From Bacteroidales bacterium (GTDB lineage Bacteria > Bacteroidota > Bacteroidia > Bacteroidales > UBA932), in the NCBI GenBank assembly GCA_017473705.1, contig JAFUJQ010000006.1, positions 1 through 53,429 of the forward strand: DNA of 53,429 nt, written 5' to 3'. The position numbers and the translations under genes are program-made. Below the pieces are notes generated by a model. The model worked only from the letters and a program-made list of their open reading frames with translations. It had not been told where the DNA came from and searched no databases. Below are positions 40,786 through 49,257 of this stretch, piece after piece; positions within the stretch are counted from its first letter, which is position 1, and the number at the start of each line of letters is the position of its first letter.

Positions 40786-41963
40786 AGTGTTTCTCTCAAT
40801 AATCTTGACAAGAGTTCGACTCCTTCGCGGATCTTCTGCTCTGACATGAAGGAGAAGTTCATGCGCATAGTGTTCTTGCCGGTCCCGTCGGGATGGAAGA
40901 ACTCTCCCGCCACATATGCCACTCCTGCATCAAGCGATTTATCATAGAACCTGACTGCATCAAAGCCCTCCGGCAACGTCAGAAAGAGGAAGAGGCCACC
41001 TTCCGGATGTGTCCATGAAACCCCTTCGGGCATATGTTCCTCCAGCTGGCTGAGCAGCAGGTCCCTCTTGCGTCTATACAGGGCTATGCTCTTCTGAAGG
41101 TTCGCATCGAGGCGTCCGCTTCGGAGGAATTCTGCCGCCACATATTGGTCGAATATCGGCGGACATAGATCCAGGGACTGCTTGCAGACATATATTTTAT
41201 CCAGAATATCCGGATGGGCTATGGCCCAGCCAAGGCGGAAACCAGGGGCGAATATCTTGGAGAACGACCCCAGGTGAATCACTCTGTCCGGATCCAGCGA
41301 GTACATTGTCGGGATATGATCTCCTTCATATCTGAGTTCTCTGTATGGACTGTCCTCAACGATGAGGAAATCGTGCTCCTGTGCCAATGAGACAAGCATT
41401 TCACGCTCCTCAAGCGTGAGCGACTCGCCAGAAGGATTCTGGAAATCCGGAATCATATACAGGAACTTTATCTTCTTTCCTTCAGCCTCGACCTGCGCTA
41501 TGACCTTCTCATATTCCGCTTTGAATGCAGCTATGTCTGCATTATGAGCGACCCCCCTGATGTCCGCACGATATGAGCGGAAAGACTGGAGAGCTCCCAG
41601 ATATGAGGGACTGGATGTAAGGATCACATCGCCCGGATCCACCAGCACTCTGGTGCACACATCGATTCCCTGCTGGGAAGACGACGTGATCTGCACACGC
41701 TCCACAGGCACGCCGCATCGCTCGGCCACAGCCTCGCGAAGCTCCGGCACGCCCTGCGTCGCCCCGTACTGGAACGCCTTGCCCGCATACTTGTCTATCA
41801 CTTCGGACATGGTCCTGCGGATCTCTTCCAAAGGGAAAGTCTCTGCCGAGGGATAACCTCCGGCAAAGGAATATATGGAGCCAAGGTCCACCTTCTTGAA
41901 GATTTCCCTGACCGGAGACCTGAAGAAGGAGCCTACGTCTTCTGAAAACTTTTCTTCGTACAT
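40782..41963 (-). CDS. PLP-dependent aminotransferase, likely N-succinyl-DAP aminotransferase by context
   Basis: The 393-residue protein is a fold-type I aminotransferase of the 2-aminoadipate / MocR-like subgroup: ISFAGGYPSAETFP-type start, TSSSQQGIDVCTRVLVDPGD, PDFQNPSGESL, PLP lysine in LGSFSKIFAPGFRLGW, and the substrate-carboxylate arginine in NTMRMNFSF. It lies between dapD and dapF with overlaps of 1-4 nt. The succinylase route needs an aminotransferase (DapC) at exactly this step, so I infer that role. A broader-range transaminase is possible. Confidence 0.82.
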   Translation of the reverse strand: MYEEKFSEDVGSFFRSPVREIFKKVDLGSIYSFAGGYPSAETFPLEEIRRTMSEVIDKYAGKAFQYGATQGVPELREAVAERCGVPVERVQITSSSQQGIDVCTRVLVDPGDVILTSSPSYLGALQSFRSYRADIRGVAHNADIAAFKAEYEKVIAQVEAEGKKIKFLYMIPDFQNPSGESLTLEEREMLVSLAQEHDFLIVEDSPYRELRYEGDHIPTMYSLDPDRVIHLGSFSKIFAPGFRLGWAIAHPDILDKIYVCKQSLDLCPPIFDQYVAAEFLRSGRLDANLQKSIALYRRKRDLLLSQLEEHMPEGVSWTHPEGGLFLFLTLPEGFDAVRFYDKSLDAGVAYVAGEFFHPDGTGKNTMRMNFSFMSEQKIREGVELLSRLLRETL

Positions 41964-41964
41964 A

Positions 41965-42735
41965 CTATCGTAACATGTCCTCCAACGTTATGGAACCTGC
42001 AGTCTTTGCATCGCGGTATTTCACAATCACAGGGCAGTACAGGTGTATTCCCTGCTCTGCACCCGGTCCCTTGCTGATCGGACGGCTTCCCGCCACGACC
42101 ACTGCTCCCGACGGAACCACCATCTGGCCGTTCTCATTGGCCCTGATGTATTCTCCGGAAGTCGCATCGAATATCGCAGTAGAAGCATTGATGATCACGC
42201 CCGTGCCTATTACTGCATTTTCCTTGACGATAGTGCCCTCATAGATACCACAGTTTCCTCCTATGAACACGTTGTCCTCGATGATCACAGGAAGAGCTCC
42301 GACCGGTTCGAGCACTCCACCCAGCTGCGACGCAGCCGAGAGGTGCACATGCTTTCCGACCTGCGCACAAGAGCCCACAAGGGCATGAGAGTCAATCATG
42401 GTACCCTCGTCTACAAATGCTCCTATGTTTACATATGCCGGCGGCATCATGATCACAGACGGAGCGAGATATGCGCCTGCGCGCACGCTGCTTCCGCCAG
42501 GAACGATCCTGACGCCGTTCTCAGCGGTGAATCGTCTTGCAGGAATAGTATCCTTGTCAAAGAAGGAAAACTGCCCCTGAGTCATGTCCGTCAGTTTTCC
42601 AAGACGGAATCCGGAAAGTATCACCTCTTTTACCCAGGAGTTCACTTTCCACTCCCCGTCAACCTTCTCTGCAACTCTGACCTTGCCACTCTCAAGATCG
42701 GCAATGGTCTGATTGAATCTTTCTATATCTGTCAT
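41965..42735 (-). CDS. dapD: Tetrahydrodipicolinate N-succinyltransferase
   Basis: The 256-residue enzyme transfers succinyl from succinyl-CoA to tetrahydrodipicolinate. It has the left-handed beta-helix hexapeptide pattern ([49 protein letters not shown]) and the family motif [15 protein letters not shown] in the form [17 protein letters not shown]. Its presence shows that the succinyl branch of the DAP pathway is used. It is 1 nt upstream of the aminotransferase. A 114-nt repeat-rich gap separates it from dapA. Confidence 0.95.
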   Translation of the reverse strand: MTDIERFNQTIADLESGKVRVAEKVDGEWKVNSWVKEVILSGFRLGKLTDMTQGQFSFFDKDTIPARRFTAENGVRIVPGGSSVRAGAYLAPSVIMMPPAYVNIGAFVDEGTMIDSHALVGSCAQVGKHVHLSAASQLGGVLEPVGALPVIIEDNVFIGGNCGIYEGTIVKENAVIGTGVIINASTAIFDATSGEYIRANENGQMVVPSGAVVVAGSRPISKGPGAEQGIHLYCPVIVKYRDAKTAGSITLEDMLR

Positions 42736-42769
42736 AATTTTCTATTGAAAATTAATGTCTTACCCCCCT

Positions 42770-42821
42770 GTCACTATTGTGACATCCCCCTGTCAGGGGG
42801 AATTTCGGTCCTACCCGGACC
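42770..42821. repeat. Cluster of short hairpins between dapA and dapD
   Basis: CCCCCTG-T-CAGGGGG (42786-42800) is a near-perfect hairpin. TGTCA...TGACA (about 42769-42784) and GGTCC...GGACC (42807-42821) flank it. The CCCC/GTCA elements resemble those of the insert inside the M20 gene. Confidence 0.6.
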
Positions 42822-42849
42822 GGTCAACAAATCATTCTGATTATGTTGA

Positions 42850-43731
42850 CTATAATAACCCTATCTGTTTAATAGTTTCGACCATCAGGTCGTATGTGGT
42901 CTGCTGGGATGGGACCAGCGGGAGGCGCAGCTCATTGCGGATGAGTCCCATCGCCGCAAGGGCCGCCTTTGCCGGGATCGGATTGCTCTCCACAAAGCAG
43001 TTGTTGAAGAGCGGAGTCAGGCGGGCATTCATCTCCTCAGCCTTGTCCATCCGGCCATCACGCACAGCATCAACAAACTCCGCCAGAAGCGCCGGAGCCA
43101 CATTCGACGCCACGCTGATGATGCCGGCGCCGCCGTTCTGCATCATCCAGAGAGTGTCGTCGTCATTGCCGCTGAGCACCTGGAATCCTTCCGGAGCGCC
43201 CTTGAGGATCTGCATGATCTGCTCCCTGTTGCCGGAAGCCTCCTTTATCGCCACTATATTATCAATCTCCGCCAGCCTCAACGCAGTCTCTGCCGTCATG
43301 TTGGCACCCGTTCTTCCTGGTACATTATATAGCACTATCGGCTTTTCAGTAGCAGCCGCCACCGCCTTGAAATATTGATACTGTCCCTCCTGTGTAGGCT
43401 TATTGTAATATGGCACCACAATCAGGAACGCATCCACGCCATATGGCTCGAGCATCTTCATGCTCCTTATGGTGTGCTGCAATGAGTTCGTGCCTCCGCC
43501 GACAACTATCGGCAGTCCGCCCGAATGCTCCTTTGCGACCTGCAGCACCTTGATACGCTCGTCATCCTCCAGGCAAGGAGTCTCGCCTGTAGTTCCGAGA
43601 GGCACGAGGAAATCTATTCCAGCCTCAACCTGACGGTCAACCAACGCTGCGAACGCCTCATAATCCACCTCACCGTCCTTGAACGGGGTGATGAGCGCGG
43701 TTCCGCAACCTGTAAGATTAATCTTATTCAT
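42850..43731 (-). CDS. dapA: 4-hydroxy-tetrahydrodipicolinate synthase
   Basis: From the ATG at 43731 (MNKINLTGCGTALITPF) the product has 293 residues, the usual length. It condenses pyruvate with aspartate semialdehyde. Visible are the LGTTGETPCL substrate motif, the Tyr in VLYNVPGRTGANM, the Schiff-base Lys in IVAIKEASGN, and VLSGNDDDTL. A longer start at 43758 would overlap dapB by 35 nt and is less likely; the chosen one overlaps by 8. Confidence 0.96.
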   Translation of the reverse strand: MNKINLTGCGTALITPFKDGEVDYEAFAALVDRQVEAGIDFLVPLGTTGETPCLEDDERIKVLQVAKEHSGGLPIVVGGGTNSLQHTIRSMKMLEPYGVDAFLIVVPYYNKPTQEGQYQYFKAVAAATEKPIVLYNVPGRTGANMTAETALRLAEIDNIVAIKEASGNREQIMQILKGAPEGFQVLSGNDDDTLWMMQNGGAGIISVASNVAPALLAEFVDAVRDGRMDKAEEMNARLTPLFNNCFVESNPIPAKAALAAMGLIRNELRLPLVPSQQTTYDLMVETIKQIGLL

Positions 43732-44404
43732 TGAACAAATCTTTAAATTCATGTACACCTGTGAGGCCTTCGGTCCTGAGGGCCGCTTCCACCGCTCCTG
43801 CGGCGAATCCCTGACGGGAGAACGCCTCGTGCGAGAGGGTGATGCGGTCGTTGAGGCCTTCGAATCCTATAGTATGTATGCCCGGTATCTCTCCGCAGCG
43901 CACAGACTGGATGTCCGTATGCACATCCATATTTGCATCCACAATGTCTGCCAGAGTCTTCGCCGTACCGCTCGGAGCATCCAGCTTATGGCAGTGGTGC
44001 ATCTCTATCATATATGGGCTGTAGCCGCCGAAGTCTGCCAGCAGCTTGGAGATATAGTCCGTAACTGCAAAGAGCACATTCACTCCCACTGAGAAATTGG
44101 TCGCCCAGATCATGGTCGTGCCGCATTTCTCGAAATATGCCACGACCTCGTCCCTGATGTCAGCCCATCCTGTGGTGCCGACTACCACCGCCTTGAAATT
44201 CTCTGCAAGGAACCTGTAGTTTGCCCTGAAGGCATCGGGAGTGGTGAAGTCTATGCATACGCACTCCTTGGCCAGAGCCGGATCGGTCTCGGTCACAGCC
44301 TCGGTCCAGCCGGCATATTCAAGGCCGCGCGAGAGGATGATGCTTTCGATCATCCTGCCCATTTTGCCGTAGCCGCTTATGTATAGTTTTGTATTCATTT
44401 TCAT
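43724..44404 (-). CDS. dapB: 4-hydroxy-tetrahydrodipicolinate reductase
   Basis: The 226-residue enzyme reduces the dapA product with NAD(P)H. The nucleotide-binding motif is LYISGYGKMGRMIES, followed by CIDFTTPDAF, VVGTTGW, ATNFSVGVNV and the catalytic His/Lys motif EMHHCHKLDAPSGTAKTLA. It is slightly shorter than the 240-270 residues of proteobacterial forms, as common in this phylum. A repeat array of about 80 nt separates it from lysC. Confidence 0.95.
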   Translation of the reverse strand: MKMNTKLYISGYGKMGRMIESIILSRGLEYAGWTEAVTETDPALAKECVCIDFTTPDAFRANYRFLAENFKAVVVGTTGWADIRDEVVAYFEKCGTTMIWATNFSVGVNVLFAVTDYISKLLADFGGYSPYMIEMHHCHKLDAPSGTAKTLADIVDANMDVHTDIQSVRCGEIPGIHTIGFEGLNDRITLSHEAFSRQGFAAGAVEAALRTEGLTGVHEFKDLFNE

Positions 44405-44409
44405 TCATT

Positions 44410-44482
44410 CAGATCCCTCGACAAGCTCGGGATGACAAGGTGACAAGCTCGGGATGACAAGGTGACAAGCTCGGGATGACAG
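44410..44482. repeat. Palindromic repeat with three tandem copies between lysC and dapB
   Basis: GATCCCTCGACAAGCTCGGG with ATGACAAGG, followed by two more 22-nt units TGACAAGCTCGGGATGAC plus AAGG/AGTC. It fills the whole gap between the two genes. The same family interrupts rimM at 37405. Confidence 0.8.
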
Positions 44483-44484
44483 TC

Positions 44485-45861
44485 TTAGAAGACTTCCAGG
44501 TCTTCCGGGTTGTCAAAGAGGTGGTCGTGAAGGTCCTGGACCACTTCGGTCAGTTCTTCGCGGTCTACCACAAAGCTGATGTTCACGAACGACGCACCCT
44601 GCGAAATCATATATACATTTGTCCTCTTGAGAGGCGCGAAAGTCTTCTTGAGCATGCCGTTGAGACGGACGATATTCTTTCCGATCACAGACACCTGAGC
44701 CTTGTCGTCATCCACAATCACGTCTGCAAACTCCGAAAGTTCTTCCACCACTCTGTCTATCTTCTCTGCAGCATCGACCGTCACGGAAATGTTGGCCTCA
44801 GACGTACTGATGAGGTCTACCGACACCCTGCTCTCACTGAAAATCTCGAACACGCGACGAAGGAAGCCGGAAGTGTTGATCATCTTCATGGAGAAGATGT
44901 TTATCACCTTTATGTTCTCCTTGAATGAAACCGACTTCACTCCATCCTCTATGAGTTCGTTGCGAAGGATCGCCGTTCCCTTTCCTGACGGATTCATCGA
45001 GTTGAGCACATAGAGCGGAATGTTCTTCTTCACTGCAGGCTCTATGGTCAGCGGATGAAGCACCTTGGCTCCGAAATGAGCCATCTCAGCTGCTTCCTCG
45101 AACGAAATCTTCTCCAGATATTTGGTATTCTTGACCTTGCGAGGGTCTGCTGTGCGGACTCCGTCCACATCGGTCCATATCTCTATCCTCTCAGCATCTA
45201 TCGCCATGCCGATCAGGGATGCTGAATAGTCCGAACCGCCACGGCCAAGGACTGTCTGCTCGCCTGCGAGATTGGAAGCTATGAAGCCCTGAGTGATCAC
45301 GGCATTCATGCCCTCATATGCCTCGGCAACGACGCCCGGCACTCTCTGGGCGATCTCCTCCACTATAGGCTCACCCTTGAGATATGAATCATTGGTCACC
45401 ATCATCCTGCGAGCATCGATGAAGCCTGTCTTTATGCCCTTGGCGTTCATCGTGTGGCATATGATAGTCGACGAAAGGAGCTCACCGTTCGATATGATGA
45501 TGGCCTTGTTGCGCTCTGAGAGCTCACCGACTGCGCAGATTGCGTTTGCAAGCGCATCCAGCTCGTCGCAGATGCCGTTAACGCGCTCAAGAGCCTGCTC
45601 CATCAGCATAGGGCTCTGCTCAAGGAGTTCCTTCGTAAGGTTTACATGACGCTCACGAAGCTGCGCGAGAAGCTCCTTTGTCTGTGCGGAATCCTGAGAA
45701 GCTGCCGCATCGGAAATCTTATAAAGAAGGTCGGTTATCTTCGAAAGAGCCGACACTACAACGACAGGCTTCTGGTCAAGCTTGCTGCCGATGATGAAAA
45801 TCGTTCTTGTGATGGCTTCGAAATCAGCTACCGAAGTACCACCGAATTTCATTACGATCAT
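44485..45861 (-). CDS. lysC: Aspartate kinase
   Basis: The 458-residue enzyme phosphorylates aspartate, the first step to lysine, threonine and methionine. It starts MIVMKFGGTSVADFEAI (the KFGGTS phosphate-binding motif) and has GRGGSDYSASLIG and TDVDGVRTADPRKV. Two ACT domains end the chain (about residues 300-458), so feedback regulation is expected. It is monofunctional: there is no homoserine dehydrogenase part. Its start follows the M20 gene stop by 11 nt. Confidence 0.96.
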   Translation of the reverse strand: MIVMKFGGTSVADFEAITRTIFIIGSKLDQKPVVVVSALSKITDLLYKISDAAASQDSAQTKELLAQLRERHVNLTKELLEQSPMLMEQALERVNGICDELDALANAICAVGELSERNKAIIISNGELLSSTIICHTMNAKGIKTGFIDARRMMVTNDSYLKGEPIVEEIAQRVPGVVAEAYEGMNAVITQGFIASNLAGEQTVLGRGGSDYSASLIGMAIDAERIEIWTDVDGVRTADPRKVKNTKYLEKISFEEAAEMAHFGAKVLHPLTIEPAVKKNIPLYVLNSMNPSGKGTAILRNELIEDGVKSVSFKENIKVINIFSMKMINTSGFLRRVFEIFSESRVSVDLISTSEANISVTVDAAEKIDRVVEELSEFADVIVDDDKAQVSVIGKNIVRLNGMLKKTFAPLKRTNVYMISQGASFVNISFVVDREELTEVVQDLHDHLFDNPEDLEVF

Positions 45862-45872
45862 AAACTACACTA

Positions 45873-47081
45873 TTACTTTTCTAAAATTATCTCATACATT
45901 TTCACATAGGCCTGGACGGCTGTCTGCAGGTCTTCCATGCGTATGTGCTCCTCCGGGCGATGGGCTACGAGGATCGAGCCCGGGCCGCAGAGGATCTTGC
46001 GGCGGAAGTTGGACAGCTGCGGAGCGTCACTGCCGAATGACACCGGCTTTGACGGGAATCCTTCCAGCACTTCGAACTTCGTCGGAGTATCGCCTCCCAA
46101 TGCGGTCACTGTCATCATTTCCTGCCACTGAGCCACTTCCTTTGCCACCATGTCGGAGCCGTCCTGCACCCTGCGCTTGCCGAATCTGAGTCTGGCGTCA
46201 GGCCCGGCCATGTTCTTCATGATATTGCAGACCATCTCGTCTGACTCAAATGTAGTCCTGAAATATACTCTGCATGTCAGACTGTCGCTGAGGATGTTCT
46301 GCGGATTGTCGCTCACGAGCTTTCCTATGTTCCATGTCGTCTCACCGAGAATCTCGTCTTTCGGGAAGACTATGCTCCTGAGAGCGTTCACAAAGTCATT
46401 GAACAGAAGGACTGCGCTCACTCCGTTCTCCGGATATCCCGAGTGGAAGGCCTTGCCGGTGAACTTTACCTCAAAAGCCTTGGTACCCTTTGCAGCAGAA
46501 GCCATGCAGTTGTCTGTCGGCTCGCCGACTATCACCCATTCTGCTCCCGGATGCTGCTCCCTGAACGCTTTGGCGCCGAACGATCCGGTCTCCTCGCCAG
46601 CAAGCAGAAGCAGGCCGAAGCCTTCATATCCTTTGCTTTCAAGAACCTTGCAAGCCTCATACATGGCAAATATCTGACCCTTCGCATCACATGTTCCTCT
46701 GCCTACGGCAGAGGCCATGTTACACCCCCAGTCAGCTTCGCTGACAGCCCCGAGGGGCATGCCGTCTCTCTCCGTTCGACGGGTGACATCGCTGCTTCGG
46801 TTTTCATTGAAAACCTCGCTGACGCGAGTGTCACGGCGCTGTAGCGCCTTGTCTGTAAAATACGGGGGGATGTATGGGGGAACTGTGTCCATATGTGTGC
46901 AGAAGACTACCTTAGGAGAGCCCCAGGACACGAGGATGTTCCTTGTCCCGTCACCCACCTCGAAAGTCTCCACCTTGCGGCCTGGCGCAGCCATTTCAAC
47001 TGCCAGAATATCAGCAAGTTCCGCTTCCTTTCCAGAAGTGGAGTCCACACTCAACATCTTATGAAAAAACTCAAGGTCCAT
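45873..47081 (-). CDS. M20-family deacylase, probable succinyl-diaminopimelate desuccinylase, with repeat-derived insert
   Basis: From MDLEFFHKML the product has 402 residues. Di-zinc M20 motifs are clear: CTHMDTVPP, GRGTCDAKGQ, LLAGEETGSFG, GEPTDNCMA, and the late VAHRPEEHI. M20 covers DapE, ArgE and carboxypeptidases. Being first in a string with lysC, dapB, dapA, dapD, an aminotransferase and dapF, the DapE role is the best inference. Residues of about 77-123, between the metal motif and GRGTCDAKG, are an extra segment encoded by GC-rich palindromic repeats. It lies at a surface loop position, so the enzyme could stay active. ArgE-type activity is the main alternative. Confidence 0.83.
   Translation of the reverse strand: MDLEFFHKMLSVDSTSGKEAELADILAVEMAAPGRKVETFEVGDGTRNILVSWGSPKVVFCTHMDTVPPYIPPYFTDKALQRRDTRVSEVFNENRSSDVTRRTERDGMPLGAVSEADWGCNMASAVGRGTCDAKGQIFAMYEACKVLESKGYEGFGLLLLAGEETGSFGAKAFREQHPGAEWVIVGEPTDNCMASAAKGTKAFEVKFTGKAFHSGYPENGVSAVLLFNDFVNALRSIVFPKDEILGETTWNIGKLVSDNPQNILSDSLTCRVYFRTTFESDEMVCNIMKNMAGPDARLRFGKRRVQDGSDMVAKEVAQWQEMMTVTALGGDTPTKFEVLEGFPSKPVSFGSDAPQLSNFRRKILCGPGSILVAHRPEEHIRMEDLQTAVQAYVKMYEIILEK
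46713..46853 (-). repeat. GC-rich palindromic repeats inside the M20 gene
   Basis: Successive hairpins occur in the frame: GTCAGC-TT-CGCTGAC-type, CCCCGAGGGG, GTGACATCG...ACTCGCGT-like GTGACA/TGTCAC arms, and GGCGC-TGTA-GCGCC. Together they add about 47 codons without a stop. Confidence 0.65.
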
Positions 47082-47122
47082 ATAAACAGAAAAGCAAAGA
47101 ACACGCAATGACGCATTCTTTG

Positions 47123-47130
47123 CAAATATA
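47123..47130 (-). promoter_or_regulatory. -7 promoter element of the M20-lysC-dap operon
   Basis: The minus strand reads TATATTTG, 41 nt before the ATG at 47081. No other convincing promoter was seen before the last DUF975 gene, so up to 11 genes may start here. Confidence 0.5.
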
Positions 47131-47154
47131 GTTAAAAATACAATATGATGAGCA

Positions 47155-49113
47155 TCAATTCACGACAACCTCATCGAGGAAAAGGAAGCCTCGCATTGTG
47201 CTTCTGTATGCGTGATAGCGGACATAGCGGGCCTTGATGTCGCATGATGTTTCGAATGTGCGGAATGTCAGTTCTTCCGCCGATGTCGGAATATCGTTTT
47301 CGATGGTCGCCACGAGGGTGAAGTCCTCCCCGTCTTCCGACACGAGAATCTCCACCTTGCGAGGCATGAAGACGCCCGGTCCTATGAGCTGCATGAATGT
47401 GCCTCCGACATAGCTGACTGGCTGCACCGAGCCCATGTCTATGGTCACATCTATGTCCGAGAGGAAGCCCTGCCAGCGGTTATCGCTGTATGTCCATCCT
47501 CCTGTGACACCATCAGTGAATGTCTTCTCACCCGCAGCCTGATACCACTCCTGGATAGGTTTGTTATATATGACCTTGCAGCCTTTGGCCTTATGGTCCA
47601 CACCGGTCAGGAAACCTTTCCTCTCACCATATTCATTCTTGAGGTCAAATGTCGTGTAGCCTTTGGCACGCATGGTTTCAAGTACTCGCAACACCCTATG
47701 TCTGAAGCCCTTGAGGTCTTTGTTCTCCGGCAGGCTCCAGCCGGTTTCAGCTATGGCTATGGCGCGTGGCCAATACATATATTCGGCATGCTCGTCAGTG
47801 ACGATATACTCCGACCAGAGGTTTGCCTGCACTCCCTTCAGGTGATGAACCTTGTCTGCCGGCATAGACGGTTCCACCGGCTCATATACATAAACGGAAT
47901 CCAGAGGGAGATAACCTCCGATGGACTGCGGCTCCTTGAACGGAGCATCCTGAGTGTGGTCCAGGTAGCAGTAGCGGCCAGGTGACATGACCACGTCGTG
48001 TCCCATGTTCATGGCCGCGATTCCGCCTTCCGTGCCCCTCCATGACATAACGGCCGCGCCTTCGGCCAGACCTCCGTCCAGAATCTCGTCCCATCCGATG
48101 ACCTTCCTCCCCTTCGACTCGACATAACGCGCCATACGCTTTATCATATAGCTCTGAAGTTCATCCACGTCCTTCAATTCCTCTTCCTGCATCCTCTTCT
48201 GACACTTCGGACATGTCTTCCAATGCTGCTTTCCAGCCTCGTCGCCACCTATGTGAATGTATTCAGACGGGAAAATCTCCATCACTTCGTCCAGAACAGT
48301 CTCCAGGAACCTGAAGACCTCCTCATTGCCCACGCAGAAGTCGCTGTCCTTGTATGCCTCTCCGCTGCAGCCGAGTTCCGGATATGCCGCCAGCACCTCC
48401 TCGCTGTGACTCGGCATCTCGATCTCCGGTATCACCTCAATGTGTCTGGCATGTGCATAACTTATCAGATCACGCATCTCCTCTTTGGTGTAATATCCTC
48501 CATAAGCATCCTTGGAGCCTTCTTCGGCATAGTGCCTGTCGCCGGCCCACCACTCTTTCCAGGTGTGCTCGGGACGCCAGGCGGCGAACTGGGTGAGACG
48601 CGGGTACGCGTCGATCTGCAGGCGCCAGCCGGCTGCGTCGGTCAGATGGATGTGCATTCTGTTCATCTTGAACATCGCCATCGCATCTATCTGTTTCTTC
48701 AGGAAGTCCACGCTGCGGAAATGTCTGGAAACGTCGACATGAAGGCCTCTGTATGGGAAGCGCGGGTAGTCATATATCTCACAGCACTGGAGTTCGTGGA
48801 CTGTACCGTCCGCTGTCATCTGATTAAGCGTCTGGAGAGCATAGCTCAATCCGGCTCCGGGACAAGCCTCGGTCCCCCAGTCGGAAGTGGAAATCGTGAT
48901 TCCTCGCTTTGTTATGATGATTCTGTATGCCTCAGCCGGCATTTCTCCCTCCGGAAGTCTCTGTACTTTTACCTTTGGACCCTTTTTCGAAAATTTATAT
49001 GAACCGCCCGTGACAGTCACTTCAGCAGGAGCAGGTATAAGGACTTCCGGTCCCTGTGCAGAGACATGCAGAGCAAAGATCAGTGACACCAGAGATAAAA
49101 TGCAGCGCTTCAT
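47155..49113 (-). CDS. Secreted GH20 beta-N-acetylhexosaminidase
   Basis: From MKRCILSLVSLIFALHVSAQ (signal peptide) the product has 652 residues. An N-terminal GH20b domain is followed by the TIM-barrel GH20 domain with YRGLHVDVSRHF, HLTDAAGWRLQIDAYPRLT and the catalytic Asp-Glu pair in YIHIGGDEAGKQHW, then W-rich substrate residues. The C-terminal 150 or so residues form a beta-sandwich, probably carbohydrate-binding. Such enzymes remove terminal GlcNAc or GalNAc from glycans using the substrate acetamido group. The gene is divergent from GH115 across an operator-like repeat region. Confidence 0.93.
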   Translation of the reverse strand: MKRCILSLVSLIFALHVSAQGPEVLIPAPAEVTVTGGSYKFSKKGPKVKVQRLPEGEMPAEAYRIIITKRGITISTSDWGTEACPGAGLSYALQTLNQMTADGTVHELQCCEIYDYPRFPYRGLHVDVSRHFRSVDFLKKQIDAMAMFKMNRMHIHLTDAAGWRLQIDAYPRLTQFAAWRPEHTWKEWWAGDRHYAEEGSKDAYGGYYTKEEMRDLISYAHARHIEVIPEIEMPSHSEEVLAAYPELGCSGEAYKDSDFCVGNEEVFRFLETVLDEVMEIFPSEYIHIGGDEAGKQHWKTCPKCQKRMQEEELKDVDELQSYMIKRMARYVESKGRKVIGWDEILDGGLAEGAAVMSWRGTEGGIAAMNMGHDVVMSPGRYCYLDHTQDAPFKEPQSIGGYLPLDSVYVYEPVEPSMPADKVHHLKGVQANLWSEYIVTDEHAEYMYWPRAIAIAETGWSLPENKDLKGFRHRVLRVLETMRAKGYTTFDLKNEYGERKGFLTGVDHKAKGCKVIYNKPIQEWYQAAGEKTFTDGVTGGWTYSDNRWQGFLSDIDVTIDMGSVQPVSYVGGTFMQLIGPGVFMPRKVEILVSEDGEDFTLVATIENDIPTSAEELTFRTFETSCDIKARYVRYHAYRSTMRGFLFLDEVVVN

Positions 49114-49137
49114 AATATCGGTTGTAATATACAAATG

Positions 49138-49145
49138 CAAATATA
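49138..49145 (-). promoter_or_regulatory. -7 promoter element of the GH20 gene
   Basis: The minus strand reads TATATTTG, 24 nt before the ATG at 49113. Confidence 0.55.
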
Positions 49146-49158
49146 ACGATACCTGCTC

Positions 49159-49241
49159 AAAAGCACAAAAACGGTGAATTATGTGCTTTTGACGGCAAAA
49201 TTGTGAGTTAAAAGCACAAAAACAACGATATTTGTGCTTTT
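49159..49241. promoter_or_regulatory. Two tandem inverted repeats between GH20 and GH115 (operator candidate)
   Basis: AAAAGCACA (49159-49167) with TGTGCTTTT (49182-49190), and AAAAGCACAAA (49210-49220) with TTTGTGCTTTT (49231-49241). Four half-sites of one motif lie between the two divergent glycosidase genes, which suggests a shared regulator. No regulator gene is adjacent. Confidence 0.55.
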
Positions 49242-49257
49242 AGAACCAGAAACGCTT

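Noticed and set aside
45862-47130. Lysine riboswitch or leader peptide upstream of lysC or the M20 gene
   Set aside because: The gap before lysC is only 11 nt, and the 73 nt upstream of the M20 gene show no L-box-like structure or Lys-rich short frame.
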